From: Flavobacterium sp. MC2016-06
Lineage (GTDB): Bacteria; Bacteroidota; Bacteroidia; Flavobacteriales; Flavobacteriaceae
DNA: 64,000 nucleotides
NCBI RefSeq assembly: GCF_009711165.2
Contig: NZ_WMID02000020.1
Coordinates: 1-64,000 of the forward strand
Direction: 5' to 3'
The notes under the pieces are model-generated. The model was not told the DNA's origin. It saw only the letters and a list, made by a program, of their open reading frames with translations, and searched no databases. Both the position numbers and the translations under genes were made by a program. This document shows positions 16,795-24,410 of the stretch, one piece after another. Numbering within the stretch: the first letter of the stretch is position 1; every line of letters begins with the position of its first letter.

Positions 16795-17591
16795 TTATAT
16801 TCAAATTTTGTTTTCCCGCGTAATTTAAATTTAGTCTCACTTAAAACCCTGCCTAAATTTCTAATTTCTATAATCGAATCTTTCTTATCATAATAGTATT
16901 CAGTAAGAAATTCAATATATTCATTTGGATCTGTAGTTTTTGAATAACAGCTGTCCCTTTTACTGAATATTTTTTTATTTGGATAATAGGTATAATAAGT
17001 TCTCATTCGGTTTTTTGTATCATTAAAGACCCAATCTTCTATTATTACTTTATTAGATGCATTATATTTATATTCTGATATTTTTGAAACTTTATCATCT
17101 TCAATTATTGTTTTTTTAGAAAGATTGTTATTAGAATATTCGTAATATATAGTTTCAAGAAAGCTAAACTCAGATATAAGTTTGCCAAGCTTATTATATT
17201 TTAAAGTTTTAAGGGGTTCTTCTTTTTTTGTTATATCAGCAATTTTTATTAAGCTGTTTCTTTTATCATAAAAGTATTTTTCGATAAATATTTTCGGAAT
17301 AAGATCTCTGCCTTTTCGTTTATAAATAGATTTTGTTTTTGATATTTTACCGTTTGGATTATAGAAATAGAAAGTGACATTATTAGAGTTTATTAATCTG
17401 TTTTGTTTGTCATAAAAGTGTATAGATTGCTCTTTATAATATAAAGAATCATTTTCGGTTAGATTTTTTACAATTTTGGTTATCTGATAAGATTTATTTT
17501 CATCAGAATAATTTAATAAGTCATATTCTTCAAATTTCCCACATGAAGATAGCGTTAGAATAAAAAATATCAAAAAAAGAGTTGCTTTCAT
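16776..17591 (-). CDS. Lipoprotein with YD/RHS-like repeats (271 aa)
   Basis: The N-terminus MKATLFLIFFILTLSSCGKF is a lipoprotein signal with Cys17. The mature protein is built of repeated short strands with the pattern aromatic-Tyr-Asp/Asn-Lys-x-x-x-Ile, for example IHFYDKQNRLI, FYFYNPNGKI, KYFYDKRNSLIKI, LKYNKLGKLI, YEYSNNNLSKK and EYYYDKKDSIIEI. These resemble RHS/YD or MORN-like repeats seen in Bacteroidota surface proteins. It is very Lys-, Tyr- and Asn-rich and AT-rich even for this genome. Function is unknown. It lies 9 bp downstream of the 196-residue gene, so the two are likely co-transcribed. Confidence 0.78.
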   Translation of the reverse strand: MKATLFLIFFILTLSSCGKFEEYDLLNYSDENKSYQITKIVKNLTENDSLYYKEQSIHFYDKQNRLINSNNVTFYFYNPNGKISKTKSIYKRKGRDLIPKIFIEKYFYDKRNSLIKIADITKKEEPLKTLKYNKLGKLISEFSFLETIYYEYSNNNLSKKTIIEDDKVSKISEYKYNASNKVIIEDWVFNDTKNRMRTYYTYYPNKKIFSKRDSCYSKTTDPNEYIEFLTEYYYDKKDSIIEIRNLGRVLSETKFKLRGKTKFEYKKILMK

Positions 17592-17600
17592 TTTACTTTC

Positions 17601-18191
17601 TTATTTTAAAATATCAGATTTAAATACATTTATCAGTTCTGGTATGTTTGCTGAAAAAGATAATCGGCTTCCGATATTAAAAATTTCTTTTTCCCATTCT
17701 TTCCATTCTTCCGTATTTGGATTTTCAAGTTTTATTCTTGTATTAATGTTATTGGTAATAACATGAAAATCATAATGTATCCCATGTCCTGTATTTCCTT
17801 GTACGGCAGTAAATAAATCAAATTTTGACATTTCTACAATTTTGTCTGATTTATTCTGTACTGTTTCTGTATATAAATCTTTAAGTCCTTTATTATCGTG
17901 AGTAAAAACTCCCTGCATTAACTCATCAGGATTTAGATATTCTCTAAAATTATTTCCCTCAAACTTTATCGAAAAAATACCTCCCCAACCTACAAATGAG
18001 CGTGCTACAAAAGCAATCCATATATATTCGATTTTCTTTTCATTTTCGCGTAAGCCTTTTTCATTCCGAATAATGTTGAGACCATTATTAAGTTCAGGAA
18101 GACCAAGTTTCGCTGCAAGAGACTTTTTAATGTCTTGATTATATCTAAATTCTTCCAGCTCCATTTGCTGACGGGTTTCTGCTCTATTCAT
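17601..18191 (-). CDS. Unknown cytoplasmic protein, immunity-like (196 aa)
   Basis: A soluble protein starting with a charged helix (MNRAETRQQMELEEFRYNQD). A mixed alpha/beta body follows, containing IWIAFVARSFVGWGGIFSI and FTAVQGNTGHGIHYDFHVI. No known domain is recognised and there is no signal peptide. Its ATG overlaps the stop of a coiled-coil remnant (TAAATG). A gene coupled to the end of a larger protein, as immunity genes are to toxin genes, would show this arrangement. The 271-residue lipoprotein follows 9 bp later. Confidence 0.7.
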   Translation of the reverse strand: MNRAETRQQMELEEFRYNQDIKKSLAAKLGLPELNNGLNIIRNEKGLRENEKKIEYIWIAFVARSFVGWGGIFSIKFEGNNFREYLNPDELMQGVFTHDNKGLKDLYTETVQNKSDKIVEMSKFDLFTAVQGNTGHGIHYDFHVITNNINTRIKLENPNTEEWKEWEKEIFNIGSRLSFSANIPELINVFKSDILK

Positions 18192-18192
18192 T

Positions 18193-18335
18193 TAGTTTTG
18201 GTTCAATTGGCTAAAAAAGCTTGATTTCTGAACTTCAATTTTATCATTCAATTGTTTGATGCGTTCCTCTTTTTCTAAACTTGATTTGTAAATCAAATTT
18301 TCATAAGGCAGTATTTTCTTTAGTATTCTTGATTT
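18193..18335 (-). pseudogene. Coiled-coil C-terminal remnant without a start
   Basis: An open frame of about 47 codons has no ATG. It includes KSRILKKILPYENLIYKSSL, continues with the charged coiled-coil segment SLEKEERIKQLNDKIEVQKS, and ends SQLNQN. It begins inside the end of the 158-residue gene in another frame and ends directly at the ATG of the 196-residue gene. It reads like the tail of a larger protein whose upstream part was lost. A short peptide from an internal TTG is an alternative. Confidence 0.4.
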
Positions 18336-18796
18336 TTATTAATTACTGTTATACTTTGAGTCAAATAATTAACAGTGATAAGCGGATATTCACTCTCATT
18401 TTCACCCGTTAGAATTACTTCTTTATTTAATATTTGACTAATGTTATTCATAAATCTAATAATTATCTCAAAATCAATGTTTGAATTTATTTCACTAGGA
18501 TCAATATCAAACTCTATTTCTGTATCATCAAAAAAATGAATGTTTATCATTATTTCACCAATGAAAATAGAGGCTGTTTTTATTTCGCTTTCTCCAGTAT
18601 CATCATTCAAATATTGGAGTACATAATCTTTATCGATTTTATTTTCGCCAGTTGTTCCATATTTTAGAAGATAATTTTGATTGAGATAATCAATTAATAT
18701 TATCAAATCTGCAATATTTACATTCTTAACATAAATATCTCTTAATGAGCCTTCCGGTTTAAAAATCCATTTTACGTTATTCCAATTTATAGTCAT
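18320..18796 (-). CDS. Unknown acidic protein, immunity-like (158 aa)
   Basis: A strongly acidic, Ile- and Asn-rich soluble protein with no signal peptide. Residues 1-20 (MTINWNNVKWIFKPEGSLRD) are followed by a helix (NIADLIILIDYLNQNYLLKY) and acidic beta strands (IMINIHFFDDTEIEFDIDPSE). No family is recognised. The composition is typical of small toxin-neutralising proteins. The start overlaps the end of the M50 protease gene by 20 bp, so the two are translationally linked. Confidence 0.7.
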   Translation of the reverse strand: MTINWNNVKWIFKPEGSLRDIYVKNVNIADLIILIDYLNQNYLLKYGTTGENKIDKDYVLQYLNDDTGESEIKTASIFIGEIMINIHFFDDTEIEFDIDPSEINSNIDFEIIIRFMNNISQILNKEVILTGENESEYPLITVNYLTQSITVINKNQEY

Positions 18797-19961
18797 TTTT
18801 ATTAATGTTTTCAGCTCTTGAAATCAATTCTTCAATCATATGTGTGTAAGGGTCTAATTCTTTTGCTTTTAAGAATAGTTCTAGCGCTTTATCATATTGG
18901 TTAAGTTCAAAATGGTAAATACCCAAATTTCTGTAGGCATAAGAATTATTTGCATCGAGTTTCATTGAGTCTTGAATATCTTTTAAACCTTCATCAATTT
19001 GTCCTATTTTTATTTTAGACAAACCTCTATTGTTATAAGAGTAAGCATGAGATTTATCAATTTCTATTGTTTTGTCAAATAAAGGAATTGCTTCATCATA
19101 TCGACCAAGTAAATTTAAGGTATAAGCTTTGTTGTTCAACGCATAAACATCATTACTATTTTGTTCTAATGATTTGTCATAAAACTCTAGTGATTCCTGA
19201 TTAAAACCAAGATTGCTGTAAATGAGTCCTGCACTTGAATAGTCGTTAGAATTTAAGCTAAATTTAGTGATAAAATCATCGTTCAATATTTTTGCTTTTT
19301 CATAATTCTTCACTTGTATATTAGACGAAATATTTAGACGATACACTTCCTCACGCTCAATTGTTTTATTCATTAAAGTATCCAATATAATTATAGCACT
19401 ATGGTAATCTTTATGATTATATAGATTTATTGCGTTTACATATTTAGGATATAAATTACGGTATCCAATAAGCCTTTTTATATTATAACCATCATTATAT
19501 GTTTTTTTTCCACTAAATAATTCTATTGGTGTTGAGTTTGGAACTAAATTCCTAAACAGATCAATTGTAGATATTCCTAAAAAAATGACGGAGAAATGCA
19601 AATAAGTATCCTCTAATTCAAACTCAAGTGTTGAATAAAATAGTAGGAATGAAAAGATAAAAGGGCAAAGCGGGCCACATAAAACATAAACTAATTGCTT
19701 ATTTCTTGAAATGTTTTTTGCAGAAGGAATACACAGTCCGTTGTCCCAAGATAATTTTTCGTAACTCAGCCAAATGTCTAAATTTCCTATTTTAAAATTA
19801 AAGCTTTTCTCAGGATTTCCGTAGGAACCAATATAAACAGAAACTTTTTCTTTAGTCAACAGCATTGCAGGTATTGCATGTCCTAATTCATGTAATACTA
19901 TAATTAATGTTCTAGCAATAAAAATAAAAATTATGGAAGAAAATATAAAAGGGTATTTCAT
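18777..19961 (-). CDS. M50-type membrane metalloprotease with TPR tail (394 aa)
   Basis: The N-terminal third is a membrane zinc peptidase domain. A first hydrophobic segment (6-24) runs into HELGH, with His24, Glu25 and His28 as zinc and catalytic residues. Further hydrophobic segments lie around 85-130. From about 170 the protein is a series of tetratricopeptide repeats, clearest at 250-385 (YALNNKAYTLNLLGRYDEAI, AYSYNNRGLSKIKIGQIDEG, SYAYRNLGIYHFELNQYDKA). The TPRs probably recruit a protein partner. Site-2-type proteases cut membrane-bound regulators, so this could be a signalling protease. It heads the minus-strand island run and overlaps the next gene. Confidence 0.85.
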   Translation of the reverse strand: MKYPFIFSSIIFIFIARTLIIVLHELGHAIPAMLLTKEKVSVYIGSYGNPEKSFNFKIGNLDIWLSYEKLSWDNGLCIPSAKNISRNKQLVYVLCGPLCPFIFSFLLFYSTLEFELEDTYLHFSVIFLGISTIDLFRNLVPNSTPIELFSGKKTYNDGYNIKRLIGYRNLYPKYVNAINLYNHKDYHSAIIILDTLMNKTIEREEVYRLNISSNIQVKNYEKAKILNDDFITKFSLNSNDYSSAGLIYSNLGFNQESLEFYDKSLEQNSNDVYALNNKAYTLNLLGRYDEAIPLFDKTIEIDKSHAYSYNNRGLSKIKIGQIDEGLKDIQDSMKLDANNSYAYRNLGIYHFELNQYDKALELFLKAKELDPYTHMIEELISRAENINKNDYKLE

Positions 19962-19968
19962 TTTTATT

Positions 19969-19980
19969 TTGTACGTACAA
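19969..19980. promoter_or_regulatory. 12-bp perfect palindrome upstream of the M50 gene
   Basis: TTGTACGTACAA is self-complementary and lies 7 bp before the start of the protease gene. It could be an operator at the head of the island operon. A single copy only. Confidence 0.35.
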
Positions 19981-20149
19981 TTGTTTTATAATTTGTAAAT
20001 GAAAAAGGCACAAAGATTTTTAGGTCTAATTTTCCATGAAATATAGCACAATATTTTATAAACGAAGTGTGTTTTTTCTACTTCATTTCCATGAATGCAA
20101 TTATGATACTCTAGATAAAAAGTTCTTAAAAAACGAAAATATCTGGCAT

Positions 20150-20218
20150 AGCCCCGATAGAAGCGATATCCTTTTGTTTTTTCTTTAGAAAACAAAAGAT
20201 ATAGCGGATAGCGGGACT
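20150..20218. repeat. Dispersed hairpin repeat, family R1 copy 1
   Basis: The element starts AGCCCCGATAGAAGCGATAT, carries an inner stem CTTTTGTTTT/AAAACAAAAG and closes with GCGGATAGCGGGACT. The outer ends pair imperfectly (AGCCCCGAT with AGCGGGACT). A second copy with the same flanks but a different apical stem lies at 46315. It marks the boundary between the island and core genes. The rest of 19962-20262 holds no convincing gene. Confidence 0.75.
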
Positions 20219-20262
20219 AAAGGTCTTTTTGAAAAGGAATGTTTGTGCTGCAAAAAATGACT

Positions 20263-20628
20263 TTAATTGTCGACTTTTTTATATTCAAAAGTTCCTAAAG
20301 AGGCGTAAGTCATTATGCGTTTTTGTGCTGTAAAAGTATCGATTTGAAATTTTACAGGCATAAGAGTTGAGGTAATGGTTAAGCTAGCATTGTCTTTAGA
20401 AAGCTTCCATTTGCCTTTGTGTATTTGTTCGCCGTTTATACTCTGAAATTCACCTCCATCAAGAAATACCTGATAGACTTGATCTGTTTTAAAATAGGAT
20501 TTAATGTCTTTATCCTTTCCGTTTTTTGTCCATTTTACCAGTTGCCATTTTCCTAAAAGTTCTTTAGAAGTTTGAGTATATCCAGAAAATCCGATTATAA
20601 ATACAAGAAGTAACAGCAGTTTTTTCAT
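20263..20628 (-). CDS. Lipocalin-like exported protein (121 aa)
   Basis: A signal peptide (MKKLLLLLVFIIGFSGYTQ) is followed by the small-lipocalin signature LLGKWQLVKWTKNGKDKD. Alternating beta strands follow (QVYQVFLDGGEF, GKWKLSKDNASLTIT), ending in a strand FEYKKV. Proteins of this kind in Flavobacteria form a short beta-barrel in the periplasm and may bind a hydrophobic ligand; the ligand is unknown. It is divergent from the dipeptidase gene at 20805, with a long inverted repeat in the shared region. Confidence 0.82.
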   Translation of the reverse strand: MKKLLLLLVFIIGFSGYTQTSKELLGKWQLVKWTKNGKDKDIKSYFKTDQVYQVFLDGGEFQSINGEQIHKGKWKLSKDNASLTITSTLMPVKFQIDTFTAQKRIMTYASLGTFEYKKVDN

Positions 20629-20728
20629 TGCTTTGTGGTATTTGAATTCACGACCTAAGTTGCTGATTTTTAATTGATTTAAGGTTTTTTTTGCTTTGAT
20701 TTTACAGTTTATTCTGTATTTTTTTGGG

Positions 20729-20760
20729 TTTAATAAAATGTCTGACAGAATTTTATTAAA
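20729..20760. promoter_or_regulatory. Inverted repeat between the lipocalin and dipeptidase genes
   Basis: TTTAATAAAAT (20729-20739) and ATTTTATTAAA (20750-20760) are perfect inverted arms around GTCTGACAGA, itself nearly palindromic. The element ends 44 bp before the dipeptidase ATG. It could be an operator or a leader hairpin. Confidence 0.4.
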
Positions 20761-20804
20761 TTCGTTGCTGTCTTCCGTTTTTTAATTTTATAACTGCCCG
20801 CCTC

Positions 20805-21452
20805 ATGATTTCGTCTCTTAAAACTATTTTCTTTCTAGGTGCTTTTTTATATATTGTTACTGTTAGCGCCCAAAACGAAACCTATACATCAGATTCTGTT
20901 ATTGCAGATACTACTTTTGTGAATCTAAAAGAGTACAGCAAAGATTTTGTGTACGATATGAAATACGCAACTGAGGATAATTTTCTAAAAGCAAAAGTGT
21001 ATGATTGTGCAGAATGTTTACTGCGTTTTAAGACTGTTCAGGCCTTGATTGCGGCTAATAATGATTTTAAGAAACAAGGTTATAAAATCAAACTTTACGA
21101 TTGTTACAGACCTTTATCTATTCAGAAAAAAATGTGGGAGATTGTATCGAATCCAGAGTATGTGGCAGATCCAAAAAAAGGCTCCATCCATAATAGAGGA
21201 GGAGCCGTTGATATTTCTATAGTCGATTCTAAAGGGAAAGAAGTAGAAATGGGAACTCCGTTTGATTTCTTCGGAATTCAGGCAAGTCATAATTACACGA
21301 AACTTTCTAAAACGGTTCTTTCTAATAGAAAATACCTTAAAAAAGTGATGATAAAAAATGGCTTCAATTCTTTTGATTCAGAATGGTGGCATTATAATTT
21401 AAAAACAGGTTTAAAAGATAAAGTTTCGAATCAGAAATGGAATTGTGATTAA
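20805..21452 (+). CDS. Exported D-Ala-D-Ala dipeptidase, M15 family (VanX/DdpX type)
   Basis: A 215-residue zinc peptidase that splits D-alanyl-D-alanine and should act in the periplasm, since residues 1-22 form a signal peptide ending VSAQ. Zinc and catalytic residues are visible: His129 and Asp136 in SIHNRGGAVDIS, and Glu193 and His196 in SEWWHYN. Arg102 lies in the YRPLS motif. The length fits the family. There are no vanH/vanA-like ligase genes nearby, so it is a cell-wall recycling enzyme rather than a vancomycin-resistance determinant. It converges on the 188-residue gene, with one base between the stops. Confidence 0.93.
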   Translation: MISSLKTIFFLGAFLYIVTVSAQNETYTSDSVIADTTFVNLKEYSKDFVYDMKYATEDNFLKAKVYDCAECLLRFKTVQALIAANNDFKKQGYKIKLYDCYRPLSIQKKMWEIVSNPEYVADPKKGSIHNRGGAVDISIVDSKGKEVEMGTPFDFFGIQASHNYTKLSKTVLSNRKYLKKVMIKNGFNSFDSEWWHYNLKTGLKDKVSNQKWNCD

Positions 21453-21453
21453 T

Positions 21454-22020
21454 TTATTCTACACATCTAATGTTTTCCATGAAGTAAGTATTCGGATGAT
21501 ATGTTTTGCCGTTCATTTCAGATTTTAGTTCGGCTTTTATAATATAATCTTCTGTATCGGTTAGGTATTTTATACGCATAAGCTGAATTGGAGAATTTTT
21601 CAATTCTTCATAATTGTCTTTTATAAACATAAAAATTCCGGTGTTTACGCGGTTATCAATGTTTTTTTCGCCATGTATAAGTGTACCGCAGTTTTCTTGA
21701 TTAATATGTATTAAAGAAACAATTTTTCCGTTTTCTAACTGCAAGAATACTTTAGAGTTTTTATCAAAACAATTGGCTTTTATAAAAGCATTGCTTTTTT
21801 GAATAAGCTGTAAGTTTAAAGTTGGCAGACCATCTGTTTGTGCCAAAGAGAAAAATACATAATTGTTGGTTGCGCCAAAGTTTTTCTCACTCATCAGGTA
21901 TTCATTTGTTATTTTGTAAGTACCAATAGAGTCGTTTACGTTTACGCTGTATTCGCAAGGTTTTTGGGCAAATGCGGTAAGAGTTAGCAGAAAAAATGTT
22001 AATGTAATTAGTGGTTTCAT
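21454..22020 (-). CDS. Exported protein of unknown function (188 aa)
   Basis: A clear signal peptide (MKPLITLTFFLLTLTAFAQ) precedes a mixed-charge soluble domain with four Cys after the signal, including KPCEYSVNVNDSIG, NQENCGTLIHG and a terminal ENIRCVE; disulphides are possible. I recognise no family. It starts three bases after the stop of the upstream methyltransferase gene, so it is co-transcribed with it. Confidence 0.78.
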   Translation of the reverse strand: MKPLITLTFFLLTLTAFAQKPCEYSVNVNDSIGTYKITNEYLMSEKNFGATNNYVFFSLAQTDGLPTLNLQLIQKSNAFIKANCFDKNSKVFLQLENGKIVSLIHINQENCGTLIHGEKNIDNRVNTGIFMFIKDNYEELKNSPIQLMRIKYLTDTEDYIIKAELKSEMNGKTYHPNTYFMENIRCVE

Positions 22021-22023
22021 TGT

Positions 22024-23205
22024 TTAAGTTATTTTTCTGCAAATTAAAACTATTTTGTTATCATTTTTATCAGTTGTAAAAAAACTATAAATATTTCCTC
22101 CACTTTTTATTTTCCACTTCTTTCTAATGCTTTCTACAGTGTCTGGAAAGTTTCTAGTAGTAACATTCGCCTGCTGATTTAAGAATGAAGTTTTCATATC
22201 ATTCTTATTGTAGGCAATGACTTTTTCGATCTCAAAACTGCGTCCAGGAAAATCAATTAATTCTTCAGAAGTATATAAATGGGAGTGTTTGTGCAGTTTG
22301 TTGATCTTAAAAATAGTGCTCACTTCATCAAACCCGCCAGATTTCATAATTGCCGAATTTGGCTCGTACAAATATTTCTGCGGTAAATGATACGAAGGAA
22401 AATCAGATTCGTCGCCTAAAACAAAATCGAAAGTTTCTATTTTGTCTTTTAAGATATTGGCGGTTTTTAAGGTTATTTTGCCAGAATACTGGTTGTGAAT
22501 TTCAAAAAGTAATTCTTTAACTTCGTTTTCGAGCGCAATAATATGTATGTTTTTTACAGACTTTAATTCTAATAAACCTGCCGAAATATCTAATAAAGGT
22601 GCTGTTTTAATTAAAATAGAATCAGATTTTGTAAAATAAAAGTCTAATAAATCGTGAACATTTGGCAAGCAGTCTTTTAGCATAAAAACTTTACCTTTTG
22701 CATCATTTCTGCGAGAAGGATCAATATACATCCAATCCCATTTTTGATTTAAATTGTTTAAAACATTTGTAGAATCATTGGCATAAAAACTGCAATTTTC
22801 AACTTGTAACTGTTCAAAATTATGTTTTACAATTGCCGATAAATCTTCGTTTATTTCGCAATGCGCAATAGTTTTAAACTTTTTAGAAAAGTAATAATCG
22901 TCTACACCAAAACCGCCTGTAAGATCGATCAAACTTTCTCCAGAAATTAAAGAAGCTTTGTAAGCTGCCGTTTTTTCTGATGAGGTTTGTTCTACAGATA
23001 TTTTACTCGGATAAACAATGTCTGCCGTGGCAAACCAAGTTGGTAATTTGTCTTTTGCTTTAGATTTTGCTTCTATTTGATTTAAAATCAATATCCAATC
23101 CACTTCTGGAAAAGGATTTTTCTGAAGCGCTAATTTTGTAATTGAGGCACTACTATTTTGAGTTATAAATTCTTGAATGTTTTTGCTTAAAATAGAAGTG
23201 TTCAA
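22024..23205 (-). CDS. Class I methyltransferase with THUMP-like domain
   Basis: A 393-residue S-adenosylmethionine-dependent enzyme. Residues 1-80 are a helical N-terminal domain ending in PTWFATADIVYPSKISVEQTSSE. The Rossmann methyltransferase core follows, with SAM-binding LIDLTGGFGVDDYYFSKKF, the acidic strand AHCEINEDL, and motif IV DWMYIDPSRRNDAKGK. The C-terminal part contains a THUMP-like segment known from this Bacteroidota family. An RNA substrate is likely but not established. It is tightly packed between the AI-2E transporter gene (2-bp gap) and the 188-residue gene. Confidence 0.88.
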   Translation of the reverse strand: MNTSILSKNIQEFITQNSSASITKLALQKNPFPEVDWILILNQIEAKSKAKDKLPTWFATADIVYPSKISVEQTSSEKTAAYKASLISGESLIDLTGGFGVDDYYFSKKFKTIAHCEINEDLSAIVKHNFEQLQVENCSFYANDSTNVLNNLNQKWDWMYIDPSRRNDAKGKVFMLKDCLPNVHDLLDFYFTKSDSILIKTAPLLDISAGLLELKSVKNIHIIALENEVKELLFEIHNQYSGKITLKTANILKDKIETFDFVLGDESDFPSYHLPQKYLYEPNSAIMKSGGFDEVSTIFKINKLHKHSHLYTSEELIDFPGRSFEIEKVIAYNKNDMKTSFLNQQANVTTRNFPDTVESIRKKWKIKSGGNIYSFFTTDKNDNKIVLICRKIT

Positions 23206-23207
23206 TG

Positions 23208-24299
23208 TTAAATCCTTTCAGTTAATACGGAGACTATTTTGTTGTTAGGAAAAAATTCTTTCAAAATTACTTTAATCATTGTAAAAACAGGAATGGCAAT
23301 TATCATTCCGACAATTCCAAAAGTTATACCGCTGATTAAGATCACCAAGAATATTTCTAACGGATGCGAATTTACGCTTTTTGATGAAATTATGGGCTGG
23401 CTAATATTATTATCAATGGCTTGAACTACTAAAAAACCTATAATTACATAAAGTGTGGTTGGCAGAATTTCCGATTGAAAATCATGTCCTATTAAACTAA
23501 TCATGGTTAAAATTCCGGCCAATGTTGTTCCGATAATGGGCCCGATGTACGGAATTACATTTAATATGGCACATAAGAACGCAATAACAAATGCATTTTT
23601 GTTTCCGAATATAATCAATACAATTAAATAGAGTATAAAAACAACCATTAACTGCAGTAATAAACCAACAAAATAGCGGGTTAATAAATGATTTATTTTA
23701 GTAACAGAATTTAAAATTTTGTCTTCATTATTATCTGGAAGAATTCTTCTGGCTTGATCTTTAAATATTTCTTGGTCTTTTATGAAAAAGAAGGTGATAA
23801 AGAATACAGAAACTAATCCCATTCCCATATCTGCCATAAAGCTTAAAATAGAATTGAAAAATGAGGTAAAATAGCTAAAATCCAGCATTGAGGTTACTTT
23901 AGAATCTTTTAGCATTTTATTTAAATCTACATGCTGAATATTGAAATAGGTTTCTAAACTACGTTCTGTTTCAGTAAACTGCTGTTGTAAATGATTGGTA
24001 TCTAATAATGATAAATTGTTGGCCTGAGAAATAATTAATGGCACAAATAACAAAATAAACCCAACCATCATTAATACAAAAAGTATTATTGTTGTAGAGG
24101 CTGCCATCGAGTTACTAAACTTTAATTTAGTTCTTAAAAATTTAACTAACGGATTTGCAATTAAGCATAATATCAACGAAATACATAAGTAAACAATTAC
24201 GGTCTGGATTTCGTATAAAAAGTATAAAACGATTGCAACAATTAATATTGTCGCTAAAGCTCGTAAAATTCCGTTAGAAATAATTTTAGATGTTATCAT
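23208..24299 (-). CDS. AI-2E family transporter (PerM/YdiK type)
   Basis: A 363-residue inner-membrane protein with about eight hydrophobic segments: two at 12-52, one at 64-90, then a soluble loop (about 95-145) and more from 150 on. Family marks are the FFIKDQE segment after the third transmembrane block, the conserved LNVIPYIGPIIGTTLAGIL, and the C-terminal PLEIFLVILISGITFGIVGMI. Members are called autoinducer-2 exporters, but many act as generic efflux or Na+/H+ carriers; the substrate here is unknown. It is co-transcribed with the downstream methyltransferase gene. Confidence 0.92.
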   Translation of the reverse strand: MITSKIISNGILRALATILIVAIVLYFLYEIQTVIVYLCISLILCLIANPLVKFLRTKLKFSNSMAASTTIILFVLMMVGFILLFVPLIISQANNLSLLDTNHLQQQFTETERSLETYFNIQHVDLNKMLKDSKVTSMLDFSYFTSFFNSILSFMADMGMGLVSVFFITFFFIKDQEIFKDQARRILPDNNEDKILNSVTKINHLLTRYFVGLLLQLMVVFILYLIVLIIFGNKNAFVIAFLCAILNVIPYIGPIIGTTLAGILTMISLIGHDFQSEILPTTLYVIIGFLVVQAIDNNISQPIISSKSVNSHPLEIFLVILISGITFGIVGMIIAIPVFTMIKVILKEFFPNNKIVSVLTERI

Positions 24300-24354
24300 A
24301 ATTAGATTTTATGAGGTAAATATAGGAAAAATCTTTTGCTTTTACTGGGGTTAA

Positions 24355-24388
24355 CAAAAAAAGCGAGATGTAATATACATCTCGCTTT
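24355..24388 (-). terminator. Terminator of the M43 protease gene
   Basis: AAAGCGAGATGTA (24360-24372) pairs perfectly with 24376-24388 over 13 bp. On the minus strand the hairpin is followed by seven T residues, so it ends transcripts from the protease gene. Confidence 0.85.
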
Positions 24389-24410
24389 AAATTTTATTCT
24401 GTCTTTTATT

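Noticed and set aside
19986..20195. 69-codon minus-strand ORF
   Set aside because: It runs through the R1 hairpin repeat, is full of aromatic and basic residues without domain character, and has no neighbour support.
20805..21452. Vancomycin-resistance gene cluster
   Set aside because: The dipeptidase is VanX-like, but no VanH-type dehydrogenase, D-Ala-D-Lac ligase or VanRS pair is nearby. Exported homologues without them are ordinary cell-wall enzymes.
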